Source: Chlorogloeopsis fritschii | GTDB taxonomy: Bacteria > Cyanobacteriota > Cyanobacteriia > Cyanobacteriales > Nostocaceae | Reading direction: 5' to 3' (one strand) | NCBI RefSeq assembly: GCF_043099315.1 | Contig: NZ_CP170746.1 | Length of the DNA: 64,000 nt | In this document: in pieces, positions 34,346-44,107 of the stretch | Layout of the letters: each line of letters begins with the position of its first letter | How positions within the stretch are numbered: position 1 is the first letter of the stretch | Position numbers and translations under genes: made by a program | Notes under the pieces: generated by a model | The model's input: only the letters and a program-made list of their open reading frames with translations | The model's database searches: none | Told to the model about the DNA's origin: nothing

Positions 34346-35311
34346 TCCAAACCAATCTACAGCATCCTGAAGTGCCACACTCAGGGAAGATTGCGGTAAA
34401 CCCAATTCTCGTACAGCTTTTGAGGCATCATAATACATAGTTTGTGTCGCCATACGCACACCATCCAAGGGAACAGAAGGCGATTTACCAAGCAAAGTGA
34501 GAACTTTTTCATCCACCCAAGCAACACCCTTGGGCAACCAAGCAGGCAGAGCTTGTTGGGGAGCACTTAAACCAGTAATCTGGGCAAGTTGATCGAGCAG
34601 TTGTTTGAGGGTGAGATTTTGATTTCCAAGAATGTATCTTTCTCCAGGCTTGCCTTTTTGCAAAGCTAGTAAATGCCCCTTGGCGACATCCCGCACATCA
34701 ATAAAATTCAATCCTGTCTCCATATAAAAAGGCATTTGCCGTCGCAAAAATCGTAAGATAATCTCTCCTGTGGGGGTAGGCTTGATATCCCAAGGGCCAA
34801 TGGGACTGGTAGGATTTACGATAACTACATCTTGCCCTGCACGTGCCGCTTGCATTGCTTCTTGTTCAGCCAAGAATTTAGACTTTTTATAGTTACCCAC
34901 CAGTTTTTCTACAGGACTTTGATAAGTTTCATCTACAACTGTACCTGCTGCTCCCACTCCAATGGCAGCAACTGAACTAGTGTAGACAGTTCTTTCAATA
35001 CCTGCTTTTTGAGCAGCTACCAAAATGTTGTGCGTACCCAAGACATTATGGCGCATTAAAAGTTCCCTGTCTTTTTGCCAAAGCGAATAATGGGCTGCGA
35101 CATGAAACAGGTAGCGGCAACCCAGCATCTGCTGCCATAAATTCGGATCGTTTAAGTCGCCTTGAACCAATTCTACATCTAGTCCTTGCAAGTTATCGAG
35201 TCTACTAGAAGGGCGTACTAAGGCTCTAACTGTGTATCCCTCTTGTAAGAGTAACCGCACCAAGTTAGCGCCAATAAAACCGGTACCACCTGTGACAAAT
35301 ACACGCATCAA
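34325..35311 (-). CDS. hpnA: Hopanoid-associated sugar epimerase HpnA
   Basis: Extended short-chain dehydrogenase of the HpnA type. N-terminal Rossmann motif VFVTGGTGFIGANLVRLLLQ, YTSSVAAIGVGAAGTVVDET, catalytic Tyr/Lys in VGNYKKSKFLAEQEAMQAA, then VNPTSPIGPWDIKPTPTGEI and INFIDVRDVAKGHLLALQKG. Length 328 is normal. Its start overlaps the stop of the upstream RND gene by four bases (ATGA), so they are coupled. The exact substrate of HpnA is not established; it is thought to act on the hopanoid side chain or its sugar. Confidence 0.9.
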   Translation of the reverse strand: MMRVFVTGGTGFIGANLVRLLLQEGYTVRALVRPSSRLDNLQGLDVELVQGDLNDPNLWQQMLGCRYLFHVAAHYSLWQKDRELLMRHNVLGTHNILVAAQKAGIERTVYTSSVAAIGVGAAGTVVDETYQSPVEKLVGNYKKSKFLAEQEAMQAARAGQDVVIVNPTSPIGPWDIKPTPTGEIILRFLRRQMPFYMETGLNFIDVRDVAKGHLLALQKGKPGERYILGNQNLTLKQLLDQLAQITGLSAPQQALPAWLPKGVAWVDEKVLTLLGKSPSVPLDGVRMATQTMYYDASKAVRELGLPQSSLSVALQDAVDWFGSGIGDR

Positions 35312-38049
35312 CTTCTAACCCTGTTTTCAAAGCGGGGAAACCAATCATCAAGAATGGTGTAAACGACTGGTACCACAATCAAACTCAGCAAAGTTGAGCT
35401 AATCAAGCCACCAGCAATAGCCACTGCCATCGGCGATCGCAATTCAGAACCGGCTCCCAACCCCAAAGCGAGGGGCAACATTCCTAAAATTGTGGAGGCT
35501 GTTGTCATCATAATTGGTCGCAGGCGCACAGGCCCGGCTTTGAGAATAGCTTCGGTGCGATTTAATCCAGTTGTTCGCAGTTGGTTAATGCAATCTACAA
35601 GCAAAATCGCACTTTTGTTAGTTAATCCCAGCAAAAAAACAAAGCCAATCAGCGAGATCATGCCAAAGTCGCTTCTTGTCGCCACCAGTGCTAGCATTGC
35701 TCCTACTAATGCTAAAGGCAAAGAAATGCAAATTATCAAGGGATCTACCCAGCTTCTGAACAGGCAAACCAGTACAGCCACAATACACAATGCTGATAAA
35801 GCTAAAGTAATGCCAAAACTGCTGAAAACTTCACCACTACGGGCAGAATCTCCTCCTAGATCCAAGGTAACACCAGCAGGTAACACATCTGTAGCCGCAG
35901 CTACCAATTTATCAGTAGCATCGCCTAAAGATAGATTCTTGCCCAGGTTGGCGCTGATATAAGCAACTCGCTGATTATTTAGGCGTTCGATTTGAAACGC
36001 TTCCTCTCCATCCGTTACACCTGTAACCGAGACATCAGCAAAGCCTGGTTCTTTTTGAATGCGTTCTTTAATTGTTTGAGCAGCTTTACTCAAGGCGTTG
36101 AGATCGTTGCCCTGTAATGCTACTTCTAGAGGTTTTTGATTGCCAGTGTCAACAAATTGAATATCTTCAACACTAACGCTGACACCGGGAAGTTTGGGCA
36201 AAGAACTGCGAAACTGTTCTTGGAGATCTGAGGTGGCGATCGCGCGATTATCTTTTAGTTTGACGTAAAGCTTGCCTTTGTTTGGTTCTCCTTCACGGGT
36301 ACCTGCGATCGTAAATACTGTTTCTACTGCTGGTGATTTTCTGACTACTACTTCTAATTTCTTGCCAACCTCAAGAGAATTATTTAAAAGGTAAGAAATC
36401 GGAGATTGAGAAGGAAAAAGAGCTGAAAAAGATGGAGAAACAAGACTACTCTCAGGTGCAGCAAATTCGGAGACAAAACTTTCTGCGTTTTCACCTAAGA
36501 GTGTTCCCGTATCTCCTCCTAATTGCTCTAACTCCTGAGCATTCTTCGGTAAAGGAGTGGTATAAACTATATTGAATTCACCGCGATCCAGTTTGGGAAT
36601 AAATCCCTTGGGAACTAGTGGGATCAAGGCTATACCTGCAAGTAAGCTCAACGCAGCTAAACCTAAAACTATCCCCCGGTGATGAAGCGACCAACTCAGC
36701 AAGTCTCGGTAAAATTGAGTAAAGCCCGCCCATACATTTCCCCTTCTGCGATCGCTACGAGAAGATGTGGGTTTAAGCCAGTAAATAGACAAAACTGGTG
36801 ATAAAGTACGGGCAATGAGTAAGGAAATCAGCATTGCTGCTGAGACAGTGATACCGAAAGGCTTAAAAAATTGTCCAATTACTCCACCCATTAATCCTAT
36901 CGGTAGAAACACTGCCACTGCTGTCAAAGTTGCTGCTGTGACTGTCAAGCCAATTTCATTGGTAGCTAAAAGGGCAGCTTGTCGTGGATGTTCTCCGTCT
37001 TCGATGTGCCGCATGATGTTTTCCACATCCACGATCGCGTCATCAACAATACTGCCAATTACCAAAGCGAGAGCTAAAAGTGTAATTGTCTCTAAATTGA
37101 AGCCGAAAATTGCCATGACAATAAATGTCCCTAAAAGGGAAGTAGGAATTGCCAGTGCAGAAATCAAGGTAGCTTGCCAATTCCACAAAAAAGGAAAAAT
37201 TACTAATACCGCCAAAACTATGGCTTCAAATAAAGCTTCAATGGTGGCATGGGTGGCATTGCGAATATACTCTGCTTGCGTGGCAGCTAAAGTGAGGGTG
37301 ATATCAGGCAACTTTGAACGTAGTTGTTGAACTTTGTTTTCTACCTCACTCACCACTTCCAAGGTGTTGGCATCACCACGTTTAATCACCTGAAAAGCCA
37401 GAGCATCTTTACCGTTAAATCGCACTCTGGTTGCTCCCTGCCCAGCCAAAGGATTGCCATTTCCATTCGCAGAGTCAACAGAAGTACCTAGCAGGGCAAC
37501 TCTCAGCACCCCTGGTAATTTTGCTATCTCAGGTAAAATTTGCTCTTGGGTTAATTGAGTCAAGTCTGTTAAATTTTTTGAGGAACTCTCAATCGCATAA
37601 CTAACGGCTGCCGACTCGTTTAGGTTGATCGGAAAGATTTTAAAAGTGGCTTGTTGGGGGAGAGATATCTGTTTGACTAATGTTTCTACTTTCTGAGTCG
37701 ATTGTTCAAGATTTGTGCCGACAGCAAACAAGAGGCTAACGACTGTTTGCCCAGGATAAGTAGAGGAACGGATGTTATCAAGTCCTTCTAATGATTGGAG
37801 GCTTTGCTCTAAAGGTTGAGTAAGCTTTGCCTCTGTGTCTAAAGCAGTCGAAAATGGAGCGCTGGCATTGACTACTACTACCGGAAAGGTAATATCTGGA
37901 AACAGAGCATACTTAAGGGAACTGAAAGCTAAAATTCCCGCTACCATGACAGCAAGCCAAAAACTCACTGTTAACCAGGGATATTTAATTGCGAATTTGG
38001 AAGGATTAAAGCGCTCTCGCAGGTTTTGGGAGGAATTAGGCTTTACCAT
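35308..38049 (-). CDS. RND efflux permease coupled to hpnA
   Basis: A 913-residue AcrB-type resistance-nodulation-division permease. Twelve membrane segments arranged as 1 + 5 + 6 around two large periplasmic loops. ALALVIGSIVDDAIVDVENI contains the intramembrane Asp pair of segment 4, and LRPIMMTTASTILGMLPLAL lies near the end. It is somewhat shorter than AcrB. No membrane-fusion protein gene is adjacent. Translational coupling to hpnA suggests a cargo connected to hopanoids or lipids, but this is inference. Confidence 0.88.
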   Translation of the reverse strand: MVKPNSSQNLRERFNPSKFAIKYPWLTVSFWLAVMVAGILAFSSLKYALFPDITFPVVVVNASAPFSTALDTEAKLTQPLEQSLQSLEGLDNIRSSTYPGQTVVSLLFAVGTNLEQSTQKVETLVKQISLPQQATFKIFPINLNESAAVSYAIESSSKNLTDLTQLTQEQILPEIAKLPGVLRVALLGTSVDSANGNGNPLAGQGATRVRFNGKDALAFQVIKRGDANTLEVVSEVENKVQQLRSKLPDITLTLAATQAEYIRNATHATIEALFEAIVLAVLVIFPFLWNWQATLISALAIPTSLLGTFIVMAIFGFNLETITLLALALVIGSIVDDAIVDVENIMRHIEDGEHPRQAALLATNEIGLTVTAATLTAVAVFLPIGLMGGVIGQFFKPFGITVSAAMLISLLIARTLSPVLSIYWLKPTSSRSDRRRGNVWAGFTQFYRDLLSWSLHHRGIVLGLAALSLLAGIALIPLVPKGFIPKLDRGEFNIVYTTPLPKNAQELEQLGGDTGTLLGENAESFVSEFAAPESSLVSPSFSALFPSQSPISYLLNNSLEVGKKLEVVVRKSPAVETVFTIAGTREGEPNKGKLYVKLKDNRAIATSDLQEQFRSSLPKLPGVSVSVEDIQFVDTGNQKPLEVALQGNDLNALSKAAQTIKERIQKEPGFADVSVTGVTDGEEAFQIERLNNQRVAYISANLGKNLSLGDATDKLVAAATDVLPAGVTLDLGGDSARSGEVFSSFGITLALSALCIVAVLVCLFRSWVDPLIICISLPLALVGAMLALVATRSDFGMISLIGFVFLLGLTNKSAILLVDCINQLRTTGLNRTEAILKAGPVRLRPIMMTTASTILGMLPLALGLGAGSELRSPMAVAIAGGLISSTLLSLIVVPVVYTILDDWFPRFENRVRS

Positions 38050-38169
38050 CGTTGATCGAGATTGTCGCTTACCTTTTGATTGTAAGTTTAATTACACACT
38101 CACACAACTCAATCTTAAAATTAGCTTTGAGAAAACTTATTATAGGCTATTTCCTATACTGGGCTATGA

Positions 38170-38200
38170 GATCCCCGACTTCTTTAAGAAGTCGGGGATC
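38170..38200. repeat. Perfect 31-bp palindrome upstream of hpnG
   Basis: Arms GATCCCCGACTTCTT and its exact complement around a single T. The same palindrome recurs at 38972-39003, so hpnG is bracketed by two copies. This is a common dispersed cyanobacterial hairpin; it could terminate or process transcripts. Confidence 0.9.
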
Positions 38201-38246
38201 TAACTCACATTATTGTGTTTGCGTTATTAAAGTAACAGTTTAACTA

Positions 38247-38957
38247 GTGTCCCATCAAACATCGATCCAAGCAATTTTGGTCTGTCAGAGTGTAGAGTTC
38301 CAGGCTGTGTGTCGGGGCTTGCGCCGTGTTCCCAATTCTACAACGTCAGTCATACCGATACCTGTGGGTACAAATGCTAACTCTAGGTATTTGCCACAAA
38401 ATCAATACTTGCAAGAACTCCTGAATCATCCCCAACCAAGAGTTTTAGTTATGGGTTTGTGTGGCAGCTTGACTAAGCGTTATGGAGTAGGTGAGGTTGT
38501 GCTGTACCAAAATAATATTTATCAAGAGAACGCCAATACTTCATTGCAACAGAGAAGTTGTGATCGCACTTTTACTTCTCAACTTCAGTCACATCTCCAA
38601 AAAAAGGTTCCTTTGGTAACAGCACTAACAAGCGATCGCGCGATTTGCTCTGCTGATGAAAAACGCCATCTCCATCAAACTTTGGGTGCTGAGGTGGTAG
38701 ATATGGAAGGATTCGCTGTCTTGGAATTTTTTGAGCAAACTAGAGCTTCTGTCGCAATGTTGCGGGTAGTGAGTGATGGATGCGATCGCGACATACCCAA
38801 TCTTAACTCTGGGCTGAGTTCGGATGGTTCCCTTCAACCTTTGGCTTTGGCAGTTGCCATGCTCAAACAACCTATTGCTGCAACTAGGCTGATTCGAGGT
38901 TCTTTGCAGGCACTAAAAGTATTGGAGCAAGTTACGACTTTGTTATTGCAAAATTGA
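38247..38957 (+). CDS. hpnG: Hopanoid-associated phosphorylase HpnG
   Basis: Nucleoside-phosphorylase-fold protein (236 residues) with a GTG start. PRVLVMGLCGSLTKRYGVGE carries the phosphate/ribose loop, ALTSDRAICSADEKRHL follows, and TLGAEVVDMEGFAVLEFFEQ has the Met-Glu ribose-binding pair of PNP enzymes. VVSDGCDRDIPNLNSGL holds the catalytic Asp region. HpnG removes adenine from adenosylhopane, giving the ribosyl intermediate for bacteriohopanetetrol. It is divergent from hpnA-RND. A second partial copy of its 3' end lies at 39542-39682. Confidence 0.88.
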   Translation: MSHQTSIQAILVCQSVEFQAVCRGLRRVPNSTTSVIPIPVGTNANSRYLPQNQYLQELLNHPQPRVLVMGLCGSLTKRYGVGEVVLYQNNIYQENANTSLQQRSCDRTFTSQLQSHLQKKVPLVTALTSDRAICSADEKRHLHQTLGAEVVDMEGFAVLEFFEQTRASVAMLRVVSDGCDRDIPNLNSGLSSDGSLQPLALAVAMLKQPIAATRLIRGSLQALKVLEQVTTLLLQN

Positions 38958-38971
38958 TGCTGTTATCATCA

Positions 38972-39003
38972 GATCCCCGACTTTTTTGAAGAAGTCGGGG
39001 ATC
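38972..39003. repeat. 32-bp palindrome downstream of hpnG
   Basis: GATCCCCGACTT and AAGTCGGGGATC arms, the same hairpin family as at 38170-38200. Fourteen bases past the hpnG stop, where it could act as a terminator or RNA-stabilising hairpin. Confidence 0.85.
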
Positions 39004-39374
39004 GGAACATCTGCGAATTGGTTCTAGTGTGTTGAGAATAATCTACTTTAAGATAGATATTGCTGCTCAATTGTTTCTGGTACATTACGTTCAGATACCA
39101 GCACGCAATATTTATTTGTTCCCTGTAAGGCTCCATAACCCCGTCTTCTATAAGTTGCTATTTTGGGTTAGAGTTTAAGTGCTCATCTAAAATCCCTGTT
39201 CCCTATTTCCTACTCCTTTTTTAGTTCTCCCACATCCTAGCTGTTGTGTTGTAGGCAAGTGAGAACTATATATGTAAAAGTATAAAATTTTAAAGTTCAA
39301 CTTTAAAATCAAGTTTTTCCCTAGAAAAGCAAGATTAAAACATATAAAATTTTTGATATCCATTCACTTAGTGC

Positions 39375-39398
39375 ACCCACTTTCGCGAGTGGGTTTTT
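39375..39398 (+). terminator. Rho-independent terminator of an unassigned transcript
   Basis: Stem ACCCACT / AGTGGGT with loop TTCGCG, then five T residues. No protein gene ends just upstream; the AT-rich stretch at 39230-39370 could encode a small RNA ending here. In the 830-base gap 38958-39788 the other contents are the hairpin and the hpnG remnant. Confidence 0.7.
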
Positions 39399-39541
39399 AC
39401 TTTGAAAACCTTGGAAGATGATGGCGCGATCGCACGAATGCCATGCAAAATCTCTACATAAGCGAGCAACAAGATTAAAAATCTGCCGATTTCAACGCTT
39501 TGTTCTGAATTACAGACTTTGGAGCCACTTGTTATACTTTT

Positions 39542-39682
39542 TTGGCAGTTGCTATGCTCAAACAACCGATCGCTCCAACTAGGCTGATTCGAGGTTCTTT
39601 GCAGGCACTAAAAGTATTGAAGCAAGTTACGGCTTTGCTGCTTGAGAATCGGATTGATAAGTCAACAGCTTGCTGCAATTGA
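39542..39682 (+). pseudogene. Duplicated 3' fragment of hpnG
   Basis: Reads LAVAMLKQPIAPTRLIRGSL, QALKVLKQVTALLLENRIDK, STACCN and a stop, almost identical to the hpnG C-terminus (LAVAMLKQPIAATRLIRGSL and on). No start and no upstream homology to hpnG. A partial tandem duplication or the residue of a second hpnG copy. Confidence 0.85.
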
Positions 39683-39788
39683 TTTAGTCTAGATTTTAAA
39701 TATTCTTTTTTCTAGCCTTAGGGAAGAGGAAAGTCAAGTGCTCTAACACCAAGATTAATTACAGTTATTCCATGTTTGATCCAAAATA

Positions 39789-40583
39789 ATGACACTCCAA
39801 ACAATAGATGGATTCGGCCCAAACAATCGTCAGACGTTCACAGTCAATAACATCAAGAGGATGAGTGTTTATCCTCAAGGAATTGATGAAAAGATTGGTA
39901 CAGTTAGCGACATTTTATTAGATGACCGAGGTCAACTGCGTTATTTAGTCCTAGACTTAGGAATGCAGATTTTTGGCAAGAAAATATTACTGCCAGCCAG
40001 CTGTGCTCGCGTTAGCCATAAGACAAATCGCGTCTACGTGGAGTTGACAAGAAAGCAAGCGGAAGCTTTACCTGAATACAATGAACGCACAGTGCTGGAT
40101 AACCAATATGAAGAAAAGTTGAGGGCGGTATATCGCACTCAAGTTGCACAACCTGGTGTCTCTACCTCTATGTACAAGATGAATGAGCAGGGTTCTCAAA
40201 CCCTTAGACTGTATGAAGAACGGCTAGTTGCTAATAAAAATCGCTTCAAAGCAGGCGAAGTAGCTATTAGCAAGCGCATAGAAACTGAAACTGCAAGGGT
40301 TTCAGTGCCGATTGAAAAAGAGCGAGTTGTGATTGAGCAAGTGACTTCAGCACACACTAGCAAGCCAGTTGCTCTGGGGGAAGTTGACTTCACAGCAGGC
40401 GAAGTAGTACATTTAGAAGTTTACGAAGAGACTTCTGACATTCACAAACAAGCCTTTGTACGTCAAGAAATCAGAGTTAAGAAATTGGTAGAGGAACAGA
40501 CGGTTGAAGCTCAAGAGATGCTTCGCAGAGAAGAGTTAGAAATTAACACTGAAGGACATCCGGTTGTAGAAAGGGTTGATTAA
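39789..40583 (+). CDS. PRC-barrel + DUF2382 stress-type protein
   Basis: A 264-residue protein. An N-terminal PRC-barrel (about 20-100: GIDEKIGTVSDILLDDRGQL, YLVLDLGMQIFGKKILLPAS) is followed by a C-terminal DUF2382 domain (about 150-260: LRLYEERLVANKNRFKAGEV, RVSVPIEKERVVIEQVTSAH, AFVRQEIRVKKLVEEQTVEA). The combination is widespread in cyanobacteria and linked by family description to stress proteins. A paralogue of the PRC part is at 61723. Stand-alone gene. Confidence 0.88.
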   Translation: MTLQTIDGFGPNNRQTFTVNNIKRMSVYPQGIDEKIGTVSDILLDDRGQLRYLVLDLGMQIFGKKILLPASCARVSHKTNRVYVELTRKQAEALPEYNERTVLDNQYEEKLRAVYRTQVAQPGVSTSMYKMNEQGSQTLRLYEERLVANKNRFKAGEVAISKRIETETARVSVPIEKERVVIEQVTSAHTSKPVALGEVDFTAGEVVHLEVYEETSDIHKQAFVRQEIRVKKLVEEQTVEAQEMLRREELEINTEGHPVVERVD

Positions 40584-40813
40584 GGAATCGTTTGATGTGT
40601 AGTAGTGGTTATAGGTAGTAGTGGTGGCTACATCACTACTACTTTTTTAATTAAAATTGGGGCGCGATAGAGGCAAACATTATGAGCGATCGCCTTGGAT
40701 CATCCCATTGATTCTGTTATCAAACCATCAAATCTGTCTGCGGGGCGATCTAGTCACAACTGTAACTAAGTAATCTTTTCTTTTAGACTAGAAAGTTTTA
40801 TCTATGACTGCGT

Positions 40814-41389
40814 ATGAGGAGCGAGTTAAATTTTTCCATTCTGTATAGCCCTAAAACAATTTTCATCATTATATTTATTGGTTTATTGTCTTTACCAGGA
40901 TGTGTTTCACAAAAAACTCAAGCTAGTAACAGGGTAGCGAAAAATGCTCAAACCGTAGGCTGGGTAGAGAAAGCAAGGATTCCTGGCGTTGGAAAAGAGG
41001 TCAAAGTCAAGCTTGATACAGGTGCAACAACCACCTCCATTAATGCCGAAATTTTAGAAAAGCCAGAGGAAGACTCAGAAGCTGGCGGCATGATTAAATT
41101 CCGATTTATCGACAAAGAAGGAAACGACGTCGTTTTTGAACGTCCGATTGTGCGGTGGGTTGAAATTAAGAGTCGTGAAGGCGCTAATTTACGTCGTCCG
41201 GTAGTACGAATGAAATTTTGTGTCGCCAATCGGTGGATTGAAGAAGAGGTTAACTTGGCAGATCGAGATGATTTCAACTATCCAGTTTTAATCGGTCGCA
41301 ATATGCTCAAGCAAGCCAAACTTGTGGTGGATTCTTCTCAAACTTTTACCACAGATCCATCATGTCCGGCAGAGGAGGCACAGCGGTGA
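40814..41389 (+). CDS. RimB/LysX-associated retropepsin-like protease (lipoprotein)
   Basis: A 191-residue protein with a lipobox (LLSLPGCVSQ) after an N-terminal hydrophobic stretch. The domain is annotated in databases as putative ATP-dependent zinc protease but has an aspartyl-protease-like fold: VKVKLDTGATTTSINAEILE holds the DTGA motif, and DFNYPVLIGRNMLKQAKLVV closes it. It starts a three-gene operon with a UUP1-type membrane protein and a RimK-like ligase; its stop overlaps the GTG start of the next gene. The trio probably adds and trims amino-acid tags in the periplasm or envelope. Confidence 0.82.
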   Translation: MRSELNFSILYSPKTIFIIIFIGLLSLPGCVSQKTQASNRVAKNAQTVGWVEKARIPGVGKEVKVKLDTGATTTSINAEILEKPEEDSEAGGMIKFRFIDKEGNDVVFERPIVRWVEIKSREGANLRRPVVRMKFCVANRWIEEEVNLADRDDFNYPVLIGRNMLKQAKLVVDSSQTFTTDPSCPAEEAQR

Positions 41390-43010
41390 ATCGTACTTTT
41401 CACGCCTTACTCTTAGCGTTATTTTTAACGGCGATCGGACTAACCATTTTTTTCCACAAACTAACTACCTCTGATGTGCCACTGTTGCCCAACCAAGCCT
41501 ATAGAAGTTGGTATGTTGAGGCAAAGCTATCATTGGATTCAGAATCACCATTGCTAGCATCAGAGACAGGATTGCCAACCCAACTTGAGTTTCATTTGCC
41601 TCAAGCATCTGAGCGCTACGAGATTGTGAAGATTTTCTCAATCGGGGATTCGCTCGCCAGATCAAAACTTTCCCTAATTCAGCAAACCGAGTGGCTGTCT
41701 TCACAAAAGAGGATGATGATGGTAGCGAATTTCTATTTTATCGAGCCGTGATTCGGAGAAGACCTGGTGTTAAACCTGGAACTGAAGAAATTCCAATTTC
41801 CGGACGACGATTAGTCGATCAACAACTTGTGAGATTTGGTGAAAATACTGCTAGAGTTCAAGATAATTTGAAGGAGAATCTGCCAACTGCGGAAATTAAC
41901 GCTCTCTTGAACGAGGCTAAAAAGCAGTCAAGCGATCGCTTATCGTTAGCAAAACAAATCTATCAAATAGCTCTGCGTACAGATGACATTCGGGTGCAAG
42001 CGATTCAAAGAAACTTGAGAAAAGAGGAATCTACCCCAGAGTTAGCAGCATTTCTTTTGAATAGAGCAAACGTTCCCGCACGAGTTGGCAACGGCATTTT
42101 TCTCAGGAGTGATGAAGTTTATTCTACCGATTTTATTCAGTGGCTAGAAATCAAGGAGGGCGATCGCTGGTTAGCCTTCGATCCGATTGACTTCAGTTTT
42201 AGAGAACAAGATCGCTATTTAACTTGGTGGTACGGTTCAGATCGTGTCCTTCAAGCAGAAGGAGCAAGCAATATCGATTTAGAAGTTGTTGTTCAACCCA
42301 ATATTGATCGCGGACTTACAAGCGCAATTTTGGAGGGCAAAAGAGCGTCAAATCCACTGCTAGAGTACTCTTTGCTCAGACTACCACTAGCATCTCAGCG
42401 AGTATTTCAGGTACTTGTATTAGTTCCCATCGGTGCTTTAGTTATCTCCATTTTGCATCAGATGGTAGGATTGCCAACTTTTGGTACATTTACGCCTATA
42501 TTAATTGGGTTATCTTTTCGAGAAACGGGTCTTTTTGCTGGCGTTACGCTATTTATTCTAGTTGTGATTATTGGTCTTTTGATCCGTGCCTACCTAAATC
42601 GTTTACAACTTTTGATTGTGCCTCGACTTGCTGCAATTTTGACAGCAACTGTCTTAATCATGGGTGCCTTAGCAATTCTCCTGCAAAGTCTCGAATTCAA
42701 TTTAGGCTTGTCGCTGTCTTTATTTCCAATCGTTATCCTCGCCATGACAATTGAGCGAGCAGCACTGATGTGGGAAGAAGCAGGAGCAAAAGAAACCATC
42801 ATCGCTGGGCTGGGTAGCGTTTTTGCTGCTGTTGTCGGCTATTACTGCATTATTAACCCTTACGTGCAGCATTTGGCGTTTGCTTTTCCAGAACTATTGC
42901 TGTTAGTTCTAGCGCTAAATGTTCTTGTTGGGCGCTACAACGGTTACAAGCTGATTGAGTATTTCCGATTTTTAGCACTACAACGCCAGTTAAAGCAAAA
43001 AGAGGGATAA
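41386..43010 (+). pseudogene. UUP1-type inactive transglutaminase / 7TM protein, frameshifted
   Basis: Two frames together form one gene. The first (from a GTG overlapping the previous stop) gives the N-terminal membrane segment and the start of the extracytoplasmic domain up to ASERYEIV. The second continues DFLNRGFARQIKTFPNSANR, VAVFTKEDDDGSEFLFYRAV, the inactive transglutaminase-like domain (LLNRANVPARVGNGIFLRSD) and seven membrane segments near the end. One base missing at about 41630 (GTGAAGATT for a GTN-GAA-GAT) would restore a 541-residue protein, the family length. Pseudogene, or sequencing error; the downstream ligase gene is intact. Confidence 0.8.
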
Positions 43011-43016
43011 ACTGAT

Positions 43017-43946
43017 ATGTTTTCACTTCGGCGTTATGGCATTTTAGGGATTAACGCTCGCAACTTGGACTATCTCTTTCCTAGCAACCCGCGTCGGCTG
43101 TATCGTTTTGCCGACAGTAAATTGGAGACAAAAAAAATAGCTCAAGCCATTGGTGTAGCGGTTCCAGAAACTTACGGAGTAATTGCATTCCAGAATGAAG
43201 TCAGAAATTTATCCAATATTACTAAAGAACATAAATCTTTTGTAGTTAAACCCGCTCAAGGTAGCGGTGGGGATGGGATTGTAGTCATCAAAGATGTAAC
43301 AGATGCAGGCTACCGAAAAGCAAATGGTTCAATCCTCAAACCGGAAGATTTACACTATCACATTCACAATATTCTCAGTGGGATGTTTTCCCTGAGTGGA
43401 CAAACTGATAAAGCAATAATTGAATATGCGGTGCAGTTCGATCCAGTTTTTGATGAAATTGCCTATCAAGGTGTTCCTGATATCCGGGTGATCGTGTATC
43501 GTGGAGTGCCGGCAATGGCAATGTTGCGTTTGCCCACACGGGCATCTGACGGGAAAGCGAATTTACACAGAGGTGGTGTTGGTGTTGGGATCGATCTCTC
43601 AACAGGTATAACACTGGCTGGTATTCAAAAAAACCGCTACATCGAAAAGCATCCCGAAACGGGGCACTTGTTACGCGATCGCCAAATTCCTCATTGGCAA
43701 ACTATTTTGGAGATGGCTGCAAAGTTAGGTGATAAAACAGCGTTTGGCTATCTCGGTGTTGATATTGTTTTGGATAGAGAAAAAGGGCCGCTATTATTAG
43801 AGATAAATGCTCGCCCCGGACTTTCAATTCAAATTGCCAATCAAGAGGGGCTAATTCCTAGACTGGAAGCAATTGATTGTACCTTTCCAAAACTCTCAGG
43901 AATTCAAGATAAAATTGCATTTGCACAAGAAACATTTGCAGTATAA
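43017..43946 (+). CDS. RimK-like ATP-grasp ligase (alpha-L-glutamate ligase-like)
   Basis: A 309-residue ATP-grasp enzyme: KSFVVKPAQGSGGDGIVVIK is the glycine-rich ATP loop, VPDIRVIVYRGVPAMAMLRL the central strand, and FGYLGVDIVLDREKGPLLLE with INARPGLSIQIANQ the metal-binding Glu/Asn. It begins six bases after the previous stop. In this conserved trio the ligase would attach amino acids to a protein or peptide, with the retropepsin-like protein and the 7TM protein handling the product at the membrane. The substrate is unknown. Confidence 0.85.
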   Translation: MFSLRRYGILGINARNLDYLFPSNPRRLYRFADSKLETKKIAQAIGVAVPETYGVIAFQNEVRNLSNITKEHKSFVVKPAQGSGGDGIVVIKDVTDAGYRKANGSILKPEDLHYHIHNILSGMFSLSGQTDKAIIEYAVQFDPVFDEIAYQGVPDIRVIVYRGVPAMAMLRLPTRASDGKANLHRGGVGVGIDLSTGITLAGIQKNRYIEKHPETGHLLRDRQIPHWQTILEMAAKLGDKTAFGYLGVDIVLDREKGPLLLEINARPGLSIQIANQEGLIPRLEAIDCTFPKLSGIQDKIAFAQETFAV

Positions 43947-43959
43947 ACCAAATTACAGC

Positions 43960-44085
43960 AAATTTGGCGTTGCTGATTTAGGCTATGAAAATAATTTTTC
44001 GTAATGCCAAAACCCCTGCCCAGACGCGATATATCGCGTCTCTACACATCAAATTCATACCGCGATTCAGCAACGCCGCAAATTT
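43960..44085. repeat. MITE-like inverted repeat (GGCGTTGCTGA ends)
   Basis: Ends AATTTGGCGTTGCTGA and the near-complement TCAGCAACGCCGCAAATT, with an inner palindrome AGACGCGATATATCGCGTCT. No coding capacity. Fits the small non-autonomous elements common in Nostocales. Confidence 0.8.
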
Positions 44086-44107
44086 CATTTATTTGAACCA
44101 CAATTTT

